Both the position numbers and the translations under genes were made by a program. This document shows, piece by piece, positions 17,653 to 26,160 of a stretch of DNA of 64,000 nt. The notes beneath the pieces were generated by a model, which saw nothing but the letters and a program-made list of their open reading frames with translations, was not told the DNA's origin and ran no database searches. Every line of letters starts with the position of its first letter. Position 1 is the stretch's first letter. The DNA comes from Micromonospora sp. NBC_01699 (GTDB taxonomy: Bacteria; Actinomycetota; Actinomycetes; Mycobacteriales; Micromonosporaceae): positions 1,860,001-1,924,000 of the forward strand of contig NZ_CP109199.1 of NCBI RefSeq assembly GCF_036250065.1, given 5' to 3'.

Positions 17653-18937
17653 CGGCGTCGAGCCGACGGGCGACGGCGAGCGCCGCGTCGGGGTCGGCCG
17701 ACCAGACCGAGGCTCCTAGGGCGTACTCGCCGGCGTTCGCTCGGGCCACCACGTCGTCGATATCGTCGAAGCGCAGCAGCGGCAGGACGGGGCCGAACTG
17801 CTCCTCGCATACGATCCGGGATTCCTCCGGCGGGTTGTCGACCAGCGTCACCGGAACAAAGAAGCCCCGGCCCGGCTCGGGCGTCCCGCCGGTCAGTAAC
17901 CCGTACCCCTGTCGCCGGCAGTCCTCGATCAGATCAAGCACCGTCTCGTACTGACGGCGGTTGGAGATCGGGCCGAGACGGGTTCCCTCCCGCGTCGGGT
18001 CACCCATCCGGACCGTGACGGCGTACGCGGCGAGGGCTTGGACGAGTTCCGCGTAGATGTCGGCGTGGATGTAGACCCGCTTGGCGGCCAGGCAGATCTG
18101 GCCGGTGTTGCTGAACGCCGCCCAGAACAGCTTCTCGGCCATGGCCGGCACGTCCACGTCGGGCAGTACGATCGCCGGGTCGTTGCCGCCCAGTTCCAGG
18201 GTGATTCGGGTCAGGGTCGGGGCGGCGCCGGCCATGACCGCACGACCGGTCCGGGTGGATCCGGTGAAGCTGACCTTGTCGATGCCGGGGTGTCCGCTGA
18301 GCCAGGAGCCGAGGTCGCCGCTGCCGGAGACAACGTTGATCACGCCGGCCGGCAGTACGTCGCGCAGCAGCTCGCCGAGCCGCAGGGTGGCCAGCGGGGT
18401 GAACGTCGAGGGTTTCACCACCACTGTGTTGCCGGCCAGCAGCGCCGGCCCGAGCTTGAAGGAGAGTTGGCCCATCGGGTAGTTCCACGGGGTGATCGCG
18501 GCGACCACGCCCAGCGGCACCCGCCGGGTCACCGAGAGACGCTCGGCGCTGTCCTCGTTGACCGATTCCGGCAGTGTCAGGGCTGCGGTCTCGCGCAGCC
18601 AGTAGCTCAACCCGGCCACCTCCGCCGTGGCCACCGCCAACGGTTTGCCCTGCTCGGCGGTGACGAGCCGGCCCAGTTCGTCGAGGTGGGCATCCACCAC
18701 GTCAGCCAAGTCGAGCAGCCGCTTCTGCCGCTGCTCGAAGGAGACGGCGGCCCAGGCTGGCGCGGCGGCGCGGGCGGCGGCAACGGCGGCGTCGAGTTCC
18801 TCCCTGGTGCATTCGGGCGCGGACGCGACAACGGACTCGTCGGCAGGGTTGATCACGTCGAACGACGACCTGCCGGACACCCCGGCCCCGCCGATCGTCA
18901 TGGTCAAATTGGTGGTACCGGTCGGCAACTGCGACAT
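17650..18937 (-). pseudogene. Aldehyde dehydrogenase lacking its C-terminus
   Basis: NAD(P)-dependent aldehyde dehydrogenase: Asn152 in TPWNYP, Glu248 in LELGGND, catalytic Cys282 in NTGQICLAAKR. The family sequence stops at AVARRLDAG (residue about 429); the usual last 40-60 residues, with the oligomerisation strand and the conserved SGxG region, are gone and a 19-residue Arg-rich tail is read out of frame through the following MDR gene. Cys and cofactor residues remain, but folding and oligomerisation should fail. ATG with GGAG upstream. Confidence 0.88.
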
Positions 18938-18954
18938 GGGAGGACTCCAGCGAA

Positions 18955-18994
18955 GGGTGAATTCGGCGACGACAGCTCGTCCCCGAATTCACCC
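18955..18994. terminator. 12-bp perfect inverted repeat between AlkC-like and ALDH genes
   Basis: GGGTGAATTCGG (18955-18966) and CCGAATTCACCC (18983-18994) pair perfectly around a 16-base loop. It sits after the AlkC-like gene and just ahead of the aldehyde dehydrogenase ATG. It has no T-run, so it may be a terminator, an attenuator or an operator. Confidence 0.5.
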
Positions 18995-19090
18995 TCGCGC
19001 TCTTTGCCCGACCGGAGAAGGCCGCGTCTTCCGGGGTCCACGGCACCCAGGCACGCCGAACCCCGCCGTCTCCGGGGAGCACGGGTCCGG

Positions 19091-20211
19091 TCAGGTGGCC
19101 GGCAGCAGGGTGAAGCCGCTGCGCCCCGAGCAGACGCCGTTGACCTGGAGTTCGATCGCGTGCGCCCGGGGTGGTACCGCCGGGTGGTGATCTCGCGGAA
19201 CGAGCGCTCGCGGGAGATCACCCGTTGTTGGCCCGGGGCGAGTGTCATGGTGGTGAGCTTGAAGGTCTTGCCGTTCGGCCGGCAGTCGGCCTTCATGTGT
19301 AGGACCACGTAGTCGACCGCGACCCGCACGTTCTCGGCACCGGTGTTGGTGATCGTGGCGGTGAAGGCGACCGTGCCACGCAACGGGACCCGTTGGGCGG
19401 ACAGCGTGGGGCCGACGACCTCGATCGGCGCGGCGGCGGAGAAGCCCAGCAGTTCGAGGGTGCCGCGATTGCCCGCCTTGACGAGCGTACGCAGTCCGCG
19501 CCGGACCAGGCGGTCGGTGTTCTCGTCCGGCACGTCGAGCCAGCGGGACGCGGTTTCTACGACGATGTCCGGTTGCTGCCGACTCAGGTCGTTGAGGTGG
19601 TTGGCGACCGAACGCCGTACGTATTCGCTCTCGTCCAGGTAGAGGGCGTCGAGGATGGGAAGGGTGGCCCGGGGGCGGCTGAGGATGCCGGGGACTCGTT
19701 TCGCCCAGGGCAGGAAGGGGCGGGTGCCCTCCGAAGCGAGGCGACGTACGTCCTCGGCTGGTGAGGCGGTCCAGGTGTGGATGATCGCGAGCGCGCGGTC
19801 GAGGTCGTGGTTGAGCAGCGTGCGGAGGGCGAACTCGGAGGTGAGGCGGCCGGTCAACTCGGCCAGCAGGGCCATCGCGTCATCGAATGCCTCCGACCCG
19901 CCGTCGGCGACCGCCTTGGCGGCGATCGCGTTGGTGACTGGCCAGATCAACCTTCCATAGAAGGGCGGCTGTCCGGCCCGTCCGGCCCGTCCGGCCCGGC
20001 GAACGGTACGGGCGAGGTGGGCGTACCCGCCGGGGAGGTCCGCCAGGAAGGCGTCTCTGAGCAGGTCAGCACGTTCCCGCAGCGAACGGCTGGCGAGGTC
20101 GCCGGCGGCGGAGCGGAGCGCGGTGAGTGGCGTCCCCGGGGCGGCGGACGCCACCGCCCGGATCAACATTCTGGCCGCGTGCTCCCCAATGAGGTCGTCG
20201 GCGAAGGGCAT
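19091..20211 (-). pseudogene. AlkC-like DNA alkylation repair protein, late frameshift
   Basis: HEAT-like-repeat DNA glycosylase family (AlkC/AlkD fold), 373 residues if repaired. Helical repeats run through residues 1-265 (ELTGRLTSEFALR, ASEGTRPFLPWAKR, DESEYVRRSVANHLNDLS). A C-terminal Ig-like segment begins near VGPTLSAQRVPLRG, as known for AlkC. Near 19165-19167 one G is missing from a G-run: restoring it gives HPGAHAIELQVNG ... TLLPAT and a stop at 19091, which looks like the true end. Three GTCCGGCCC units at 19971-19997 encode GRA repeats. Confidence 0.85.
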
Positions 20212-20304
20212 GGCGTCTCCAGGGGTGATGTCGTCCTCCGGCGGAATTCGCTGGCGGTGGAACCCATGCTGCGCGCGACGCAGGGTGGATGGCAGGGCCC
20301 AGCT

Positions 20305-20356
20305 ACCAGGGAGTACGGCACCCTGGCACGTCTCCGACCAGGGGCTCTACCCTGGT
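20305..20356. promoter_or_regulatory. Tandem palindromes upstream of XRE regulator
   Basis: ACCAGGG (20337-20343) and CCCTGGT (20350-20356) form a perfect 7-6-7 palindrome ending four bases before the ATG. A second pair, CCAGGG (20306-20311) and CCCTGG (20321-20326), lies just upstream. The spacing to the start suggests a leaderless or very short leader transcript with autoregulation. Confidence 0.55.
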
Positions 20357-20360
20357 TGAC

Positions 20361-21188
20361 ATGCGCAGCAGCAACGCTCTTGGGGAGTTCCTCCGAGCCC
20401 ACCGCGCCCAGGTCGACCCCGGAGATGTCGGGCTGCGCGGGGGCGGCGACCGCCGGGTAGCCGGGCTGCGCCGCGAGGAGATCGCCGTGCTGGCCGGCGT
20501 GAGCGTCGACTACTACGCCCGCCTCGAACAGGGCCGGGAGCGCAACCCGTCCCCACAGATACTCGACGCGATCGGACGGACACTGCGGCTCGACCCGGAC
20601 GCACGAGGCCACCTCTTCCGGCTCGCCGGGCTGAATCCCCGGCTCGGCCCGAACAGCTCCAGCTCCCGGGACCTGGTCCATCCCACGCTGCTACAACTGC
20701 TGGACGCCTTCCCCACCGCGGCCACCTACGTGCTCAATCCCGCATTCGACGTACTCGCCACCAACAGCGTCGCCGCCGCACTGCTCTCCCCGTTCGCAGG
20801 CACGACCAACATGCTGCGGGTGCTGTTCCAGCACCCGCAGGCACGCACCGTCTTCCCGGACTGGCCCACCCTGACGGAGAACACCGTGCACGCCCTGCGC
20901 CTCAACGCCGGTCTCTTCCCCGACGACCTGGAGATCCAGGCGCTCGTCGCCGACCTGCGGCGGGCCTCGCCGGAGTTCCGCTCCCTGTGGGAGGACCAGA
21001 CCGTGCGCGGCCTGACCCGCCTGTTCAAGGTCTTCCACCACCCGGACGCCGGGCGGATCGAGCTCACGTACCAGACCTTCGATGTCCGCGACGCGCCCGG
21101 TCAGCAACTGCTCGTCGGCACGCCGGCACCGGGCAGCCGCAGCGCCGAGGCGCTCGCCTACCTGGCCGCCATACACACACCCGCCTGA
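20361..21188 (+). CDS. XRE-family regulator with MmyB-like ligand domain
   Basis: 275 residues: N-terminal XRE helix-turn-helix (residues about 5-75, with LRREEIAVLAGVSVDYYARLEQGR), then the MmyB-like PAS-related ligand domain (LNPAFDVLATNSVAAALL ... FFHHPDAGRIELTYQTF-like block). This architecture is very common in actinobacteria and usually represses a neighbouring oxidoreductase. The nearest divergent gene here is the AlkC-like one at 20211, an unusual partner. The ATG directly follows the palindromes. Confidence 0.93.
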   Translation: MRSSNALGEFLRAHRAQVDPGDVGLRGGGDRRVAGLRREEIAVLAGVSVDYYARLEQGRERNPSPQILDAIGRTLRLDPDARGHLFRLAGLNPRLGPNSSSSRDLVHPTLLQLLDAFPTAATYVLNPAFDVLATNSVAAALLSPFAGTTNMLRVLFQHPQARTVFPDWPTLTENTVHALRLNAGLFPDDLEIQALVADLRRASPEFRSLWEDQTVRGLTRLFKVFHHPDAGRIELTYQTFDVRDAPGQQLLVGTPAPGSRSAEALAYLAAIHTPA

Positions 21189-21392
21189 AGAAGCACAGCC
21201 AACGCCGCTCACCCCCGCCGTAACAGAACTTACGCACATGAGTATCACTACCCGGCGAAGCCAATGAATCGCCATATATCTATGCGTAGCGGCTGTGTCG
21301 ACCGTCGCACTCGTATCGAGATCATGCACGGGTATTGCTCTGGGTGAGATCGCCATCCGGCCGTGGTTTGGGCAGACGTTCTACTGCGGGGC

Positions 21393-21479
21393 AACACGAA
21401 GATCACCCATATCTACGAGGGTACGAATCAAGTGCAGCGGATCGTCATGGCAAGACAGCTGCTCAACGGCATTGCTTAG
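21393..21479 (+). pseudogene. Acyl-CoA dehydrogenase C-terminal fragment
   Basis: 29 codons reading NTKITHIYEGTNQVQRIVMA, then RQLLNGIA and TAG, match the extreme C-terminus of acyl-CoA dehydrogenases, whose IYEGTNQIQR motif is diagnostic. No upstream sequence in any frame continues the protein, so only the tail of a lost gene remains. It sits at the edge of the IS-rich accessory zone and may mark a deletion junction. Confidence 0.75.
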
Positions 21480-21781
21480 GCTGTTTTGCCAGCTCAGGGC
21501 CGTGGCGGCGACTGAGTTGATCTTTCGGTTGACTTCGGCTGATCATGGCTCGTTTCGGATGTCATGCTGGGCAAATGCTGACCCGCGTGCCGACAAATGT
21601 CGAGCAGTCGATGTTGGCTGTCCCCAGTGGACCCCGGAATCTGTGATCGGCGCCGATGGATGCCGGAAGCTGCGAAATTACTGTGAGTGGATTCGTCCTT
21701 GCGTTGGGTCAATGCTTCGTTTTCGCTGGACTGGTACTGAGGCCCGGGCGACCAGCCGGCCTGATCCAGCTAGTTCCCGGT

Positions 21782-21807
21782 AGGCGCCGATTCATCCATC
21801 GGCGCCT
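21782..21807. other. Strong hairpin in gene-free stretch
   Basis: AGGCGCCGAT and ATCGGCGCCT form a perfect 10-bp stem with a TCATCC loop. The surrounding 21480-22030 is AT-richer than its neighbours and holds no convincing coding frame. Could be a terminator or part of a non-coding RNA. At 21892-21911 there is also a sequence resembling the left end of the IS that starts at 22031. Confidence 0.5.
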
Positions 21808-22030
21808 GGGTGGCTACGCCGGACTCCGCTGGTCGGGGCTGGTCCTGACTGCGAAACGGATCTAACCTCACGAACCGCCCTCTCACTGGACGTTTGTTTC
21901 ACCTTTGCGCCAGTAGCGGCCGATTCACGTCTCGATCGTGGTAGCGCAAGATGCCCGATCCAACCCAGAAAGAACACATCCCACTCGACTCAGCCCTGAC
22001 CGGAATCGGCGCAATTAGACCCTCGATCGT

Positions 22031-22974
22031 GTCTGATTCACCTTCGCCGGGAATCGACGCACATGACGTCCGTTGAGCCGGCACGCGGACGCCGTACTCC
22101 TGCTTCATGACTGAACGGCGAGCCTATCCGTGCGACCTGTCCGACGCCCGCTGGGCCTTGATCGCACCCCGCCTGACCGCCTGGCGACAGGCCCGCACCG
22201 ACGCCGGCGTCAGTGGCCGCGCCCCCACCCACGACCTACGCGAGATCTTCAACGCCATCCTGTACGTCAACCGCACCGGCATCGCCTGGCGCTACCTGCC
22301 CCACGACTTCCCGCCCCACGCGACGGTCTACGGCTACTTCGCCGCCTGGAGCAAGGAAGGCATCTTCACCGAACTCAACTACGACCTCACCGGCCTCGTG
22401 GGACCACCACGGGCGCACCATCGAACCCACAGCCTCCATCATGGACAGCCAAAGCGTGAAGACCTCCAGCAACGTTTCACTGTCCACACAGGGCATCGAC
22501 GCCGGGAAGAAGATCATGGGCCGTAAGCGCGGCATCATCACCGACACCCTCGGCCTCCTCCTCGCCGTCATCGTCACCGCCGCCAGCGCCAGCGACAACA
22601 CCATCGGCATGGACCTGCTCGACCAGGCCACCACCGCCTACCCCACCCTGACCAAGACCTGGGTCGACGCCGGATTCAAGAACCGGGTCGTCGAACACGG
22701 CGCCGCACTCGGCGTCGACGTCGAGATCGTCACCAAAGACCCGCAGGTCAAAGGCTTCAGCGTGGTCAAACGGCGATGGGTCGTCGAACGCACCCTCGGC
22801 TGGCTCATGCACCACCGCCGGCTCGTGCGCGACTACGAAGCCCGACCCGACAACTCCGAGAGCATGATCACCATCGCCATGATCGACAACCTCGCCAAAC
22901 GCCTCACCGCCGAAACCACCCCAACCTGGCGATACGGCTAAACCCATATAACCGGCAAAGTACGTGAATCAGAC
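22031..22974 (+). mobile_element. IS5-family insertion sequence, 944 bp
   Basis: Terminal inverted repeats GTCTGATTCAC at 22031-22041 and, inverted, at 22964-22974; the similarity continues loosely inward toward GCCGG. One transposase gene in two frames fills it. The dinucleotide GT borders both ends and may be the target duplication. Confidence 0.85.
22107..22941 (+). pseudogene. IS5-family transposase in two frames
   Basis: DDE transposase. The first frame (22107 to about 22400) carries CDLSDARWALIAPRL and LREIFNAILYVNRTGIAWRYL; the second (to 22941) carries IMDSQSVKTSSN, the GRKRGIITDTLGLLLAV block, the TWVDAGFK Asp motif and RRWVVERTLGWL with the catalytic Glu. The frames meet near 22398 at CTCGTGGGACC, a +1 (or -2) shift. 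Some IS5-family elements use programmed frameshifting, but I see no slippery heptamer, so inactivation is as likely. Confidence 0.85.
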
Positions 22975-23065
22975 GTCCTCTCAAGGCTGGCGCCCCTGAC
23001 GGCGTGGCCCGAGTTGGTTGCACGCGGTGGTGATCGCTCACGCCCGTGCCAGTGGGCTCCGGCGG

Positions 23066-24067
23066 TCATCTTCCTAGTAGTTCGATGAGCGTGTGGTCGG
23101 CCTGGGCCAGGGTCGGTGGGCCGGACATCGGTCTTGTCAGGATGCGCCGGCAGTGGTCGAGTTCGACGTAGATCTCGCCGCCGGTGTTGTTGGAGGCCCG
23201 CAGAACGGCGAACCGGTCTGCCGGGCCCGTGCACTCCTGCGCCGGGGGCATCGAGGCCAACGTGCGCGCGATGACCTCGCGTCGCTGCTCCGGAAGGAGC
23301 AGACCGTAGTCGAAGGTTCCGGCGACGTCGGGTGTTCCCTGTCGATCGGCCGGTACCCGGAACACACACAGACGCATCTGTGACGTGGGCTCGAACGGAA
23401 GCGATACGTGGCTCGGGAGCGCGCGGGGCGTCGGGCCGCTGGTTTCGATGGCCACCATGTCTTGCCACTCCTGGGTGCAGCCGGAGACGGCGGCCCCGGA
23501 CGACAGGATCTCTCGTATGACCTTCTCTTTGATGGTGGTCAGCCGCAGGGCGCGTACGGCTTCCTCTACCTCGGTACGTGCCTTGCCGCAGCCGGTCGTG
23601 GGGAGCCCTGGCCGGATCCAGTGGCCGTGGGCGTCGAGTAGCAGCAGGTTCGGCACCCAGGGCATATCCGCGGTGCAGGCGTCGGGGATGAACGTGTCGT
23701 CGGGTAGTCGCAGTGCGGCGAGCAAGGTGGTCAGGTCGGTGGCCCGGCCCTCGGTCAGGACCAGGTCCTCACCACGGTCGGCGCGTCGTTCGGGTTCGAG
23801 TTGGCAGTGGACTGCGACGGTGGCCGCGAAACCGGTGTCGAGGCGCGGCAGGATGAGGGCGTCCGACGGGGGCCCGCCGATCTCCATGGGGGCGTCGGTC
23901 TCACACGAGGTCCAAGCCTTCTGAACGGCCGGAGTGCCGGTCACAATCGGGAAGGGCCGCCCCTGCAGCTTGTCGACTGGTGGCTCGGCGATCCTGCCCG
24001 TGTTCTCGCAGGCGGCCATGACGGCCAGCGCCGCCAGCACGGTGAGCCCTTTGGCGATCGCGCGCAT
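23066..24067 (-). CDS. Putative lipoprotein of unknown function
   Basis: 333 residues with a basic start, a hydrophobic stretch (LTVLAALAVMAAC) and a lipobox-like cysteine at residue 20, so probably exported and lipid-anchored. The mature part has several cysteines, which may form disulphides; no domain recognised. ATG with GAGGAG a few bases upstream. Monocistronic, between two IS elements; the 158 bp upstream to the IS at 24226 probably contain its promoter, but no clear boxes are visible. Confidence 0.75.
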   Translation of the reverse strand: MRAIAKGLTVLAALAVMAACENTGRIAEPPVDKLQGRPFPIVTGTPAVQKAWTSCETDAPMEIGGPPSDALILPRLDTGFAATVAVHCQLEPERRADRGEDLVLTEGRATDLTTLLAALRLPDDTFIPDACTADMPWVPNLLLLDAHGHWIRPGLPTTGCGKARTEVEEAVRALRLTTIKEKVIREILSSGAAVSGCTQEWQDMVAIETSGPTPRALPSHVSLPFEPTSQMRLCVFRVPADRQGTPDVAGTFDYGLLLPEQRREVIARTLASMPPAQECTGPADRFAVLRASNNTGGEIYVELDHCRRILTRPMSGPPTLAQADHTLIELLGR

Positions 24068-24234
24068 ATCACTCCTCTACCAGCACCGGGCACAACTCGT
24101 CCCGGGCTCGACGATGTTGGTCGCGATCCGCATCCCACCCGTCGTCCCGCTGCCAACCGTCGGCCCATCGCCCGTAGCGATGGCAGACATTGACGAACCT
24201 GCTGTCCATGGTTCAACGAGCGCTAGGCCGTGTT

Positions 24235-25140
24235 TCATAAGCCTGGTCGGAGCCACTCGTTGATCGTGGCGATGTGCACGGTGGCCTGATAGCGGACGGC
24301 GAGTTTGTCATAGCGGGTGCCCAGGGCTCGGTTGCGTTTGAGCTGGTTGATGCCGCATTCGACGGCGTGGCGTTGCCGGTAGGTGATGGGGTCGAAGGCT
24401 GGTGGCCTTCCGCCCTTCGAGCCCTTCCTCTGTCTGCTCGCGGCCTGGTCGATCTTGATCGGAATGGTCGCGGCGATCCCTCGACGGGCCAGATACAGGC
24501 GGTTGGCGCGGGAGCTGTATGCCTTGTCGGCCAAGACCCGGTCCGGTCGCGTACGGGGGCGGCCGGCGCCGGGGCGAGGAACCCGGATACCGGCCAGGAC
24601 TGGGACGAACTGCGGGCTGTCCCCACGCTGTCCGGCGGTCAACACCGTCGACAGCGGCTTGCGTCCCTGCTCACAGGCGAGATGCAGCTTCGTGGTCAGC
24701 CCACCCCGGGACCGTCCCAGGGCGTGATCGTCGGGTTCGTCATCGACACCACCGGGGGACTCGACCTGTAACTCCGGGCGGGTACGGGCGCCGGCGGCGT
24801 GCTGGTGGGCGCGGGCACTGGTGGAGTCGACACTGACGTCCCAAGTGATCAACCCAGCCGCGTCCGCCCTCGCCTGCAACCCGGTGACGACGTCCCGCCA
24901 GACCCCGGCACGCTGCCACCGACGGAACAGTCCGTAGATGGTCTGCCAGGGCCCATACAGTGCGGGCACGTCCCGCCACGGCGAGCCGACCCGTGTCCGC
25001 CACCGGATCCCGTCGATCAACTGCCGTCTGCTCCACTTCGGCGGACGTCCTGACCCACGTGGCCTGGGCAGCAACGGCACCAGCGCCGCCCACTGGGCGT
25101 CGGTCAGGTCGTGTCGCCTCGTCACCGCTAAGGTGGCCAC
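24235..25140 (-). CDS. IS5-family DDE transposase
   Basis: Intact 301-residue transposase. N-terminal DLTDAQWAALVPLLP domain; catalytic Asp in DVSVDSTSAR, second Asp in VLADKAYSS, Glu in RHAVECGINQLKRN. The stop codon overlaps the left terminal repeat. Its C-terminus is the reference for the relic at 9325. No frameshift, so this copy could be active. Confidence 0.95.
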   Translation of the reverse strand: MATLAVTRRHDLTDAQWAALVPLLPRPRGSGRPPKWSRRQLIDGIRWRTRVGSPWRDVPALYGPWQTIYGLFRRWQRAGVWRDVVTGLQARADAAGLITWDVSVDSTSARAHQHAAGARTRPELQVESPGGVDDEPDDHALGRSRGGLTTKLHLACEQGRKPLSTVLTAGQRGDSPQFVPVLAGIRVPRPGAGRPRTRPDRVLADKAYSSRANRLYLARRGIAATIPIKIDQAASRQRKGSKGGRPPAFDPITYRQRHAVECGINQLKRNRALGTRYDKLAVRYQATVHIATINEWLRPGL

Positions 25141-25194
25141 GAGGTCTCCGGTTATGGGTTCTTCTTCGTCGTTGAACCACCTACCGGAGACCTC
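25141..25194. promoter_or_regulatory. Hairpin ahead of transposase start
   Basis: GAGGTCTCCGG (25141-25151) and CCGGAGACCTC (25184-25194) are perfect inverted copies directly upstream of the transposase ATG. Transcribed into the leader they would form a long stem, a common way for IS elements to block transcription or translation coming in from outside. Confidence 0.6.
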
Positions 25195-25311
25195 ACCGTC
25201 TATCGATCACCGACACGCCGAGCTTCGGATCCGACGATCTCCCCTTCTATGCACCGCCAGGCGGCGAAGCTGCCATGCCGCAAGAAGGTCTGCCCAGGCA
25301 TCATGGTCACC

Positions 25312-25638
25312 ATGAACGCTGATTGGGTCACTATCGCAGCCTACGAGAACACCCCTGGCTGTCCGCGGCCGTTGGCTGCGGCCCGCGCTTGACTGCGTGA
25401 CCGGGGCATCGATTGGATGCCCTTCGAGTCGAGCGAGGTCTACTGGGGTCTGGCCTGCGGTATTGGCCCTGATGGTCACTGGCACGGCTGGTTCGACGTC
25501 CGTATCCAGGCTGCCGCTCTGCGCCGCCTCGGGCTGCATCCCGACCAGCCGACCGCGACGGTCACCGGGCCGACCCCGCCCGGCTGGTGGCATGCCGCCG
25601 CAGAACGCAACGCTCAGGGAAACAGCAATCACTTTTGA
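25312..25638 (+). pseudogene. Passenger ORF inside the IS, interrupted by TGA
   Basis: An ATG frame of 109 codons with one internal TGA at 25390-25392. The part before reads MNADWVTIAAYENTPGC..., the part after LRDRGIDWMPFESSEVYWGL and GHWHGWFDVRIQAAALRRLG. Frame usage looks coding on both sides. The last residues come from the IS end itself, so the original gene was probably longer and was truncated when captured. No family recognised. Confidence 0.5.
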
Positions 25639-25657
25639 AACACGGCCTAGAGCCCAG

Positions 25658-25888
25658 ATGGACCGCGCGGCGCGCCGGGCGGCATACGACGCCCGGCTGA
25701 AGGAGCTTGGGGAGGTCACGTTCACCCGCATCGAGGTCGAGCCCTTCGCAATCAATCGGTTCGGTACGACCTTCGGCCTCATCCCAAGAGAGCCGGAGGA
25801 GGACGACGACGCATGGTGGGTCACCTTGGAGCCCGGCGACTACATGGCCTTCACCGACCCATGGGACAGCGGTGAGTACGACACCTGA
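25658..25888 (+). CDS. Small hypothetical protein
   Basis: 76 residues, charged, with EVEPFAINRFGTTFGLIPRE and an acidic EPEEDDDAWW segment. Starts 10 bp beyond the IS end with no good ribosome site, so its own 5' region may have been displaced by the insertion. No family recognised. The following 270 bp contain the 17-bp motif (26005) and the SoxR box. Confidence 0.5.
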   Translation: MDRAARRAAYDARLKELGEVTFTRIEVEPFAINRFGTTFGLIPREPEEDDDAWWVTLEPGDYMAFTDPWDSGEYDT

Positions 25889-26004
25889 TGCCCGGTCAGG
25901 CAGACGCACTCACCTCGGCACGACCGGATGCCCTTTCACTTGGGCGTACCAGCATCGAGGGCTACCGAGGGTGACAGGCGCTCCGGCGTTCGCGCGCATG
26001 GTTT

Positions 26005-26021
26005 GCGGCACGTGCGGATGT
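26005..26021 (+). repeat. 17-bp interspersed motif, copy a
   Basis: GCGGCACGTGCGGATGT; member of a set with consensus GCGGCAYGWSCGGATRY found between genes in this region, all on the plus strand. Confidence 0.7.
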
Positions 26022-26090
26022 TTCGGTTGTGTTCAGACAACGGCTTGGCGCGGCGACGGTGGGAGCCCGGGTATCGTCGAAATGTGTCGG

Positions 26091-26121
26091 TTGACCTCAA
26101 CCTAACTTGAGGTTGCATGCT
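26091..26121 (+). promoter_or_regulatory. SoxR-type promoter (SoxR box)
   Basis: CCTCAACCTAACTTGAGG (26095-26112) differs at only one or two positions from the classical SoxR operator palindrome. It lies inside the long 19-bp spacer between TTGACC (26091-26096) and CATGCT (26116-26121), exactly the geometry of MerR/SoxR-activated promoters. The oxidoreductase at 26161 is the target. Confidence 0.78.
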
Positions 26122-26160
26122 CTCGATGTTCGCGTTGGCGAAGGGATGGGAGCGGGTGGT

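Larger units (their letters stand above)
24226..25647 (-). mobile_element. IS5-family element of 1.42 kb with passenger DNA
   Basis: Inverted ends GGCCGTGTTTCATAAG (24226 onward) and its near-perfect inverse ending at 25647 (15 of 16 match), each flanked by TA (24224-24225 and 25648-25649) as a likely target duplication. The transposase takes up the left 0.9 kb; the remaining 0.45 kb holds a hairpin and a broken passenger frame. This is longer than a simple one-gene IS5 element. Confidence 0.8.
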
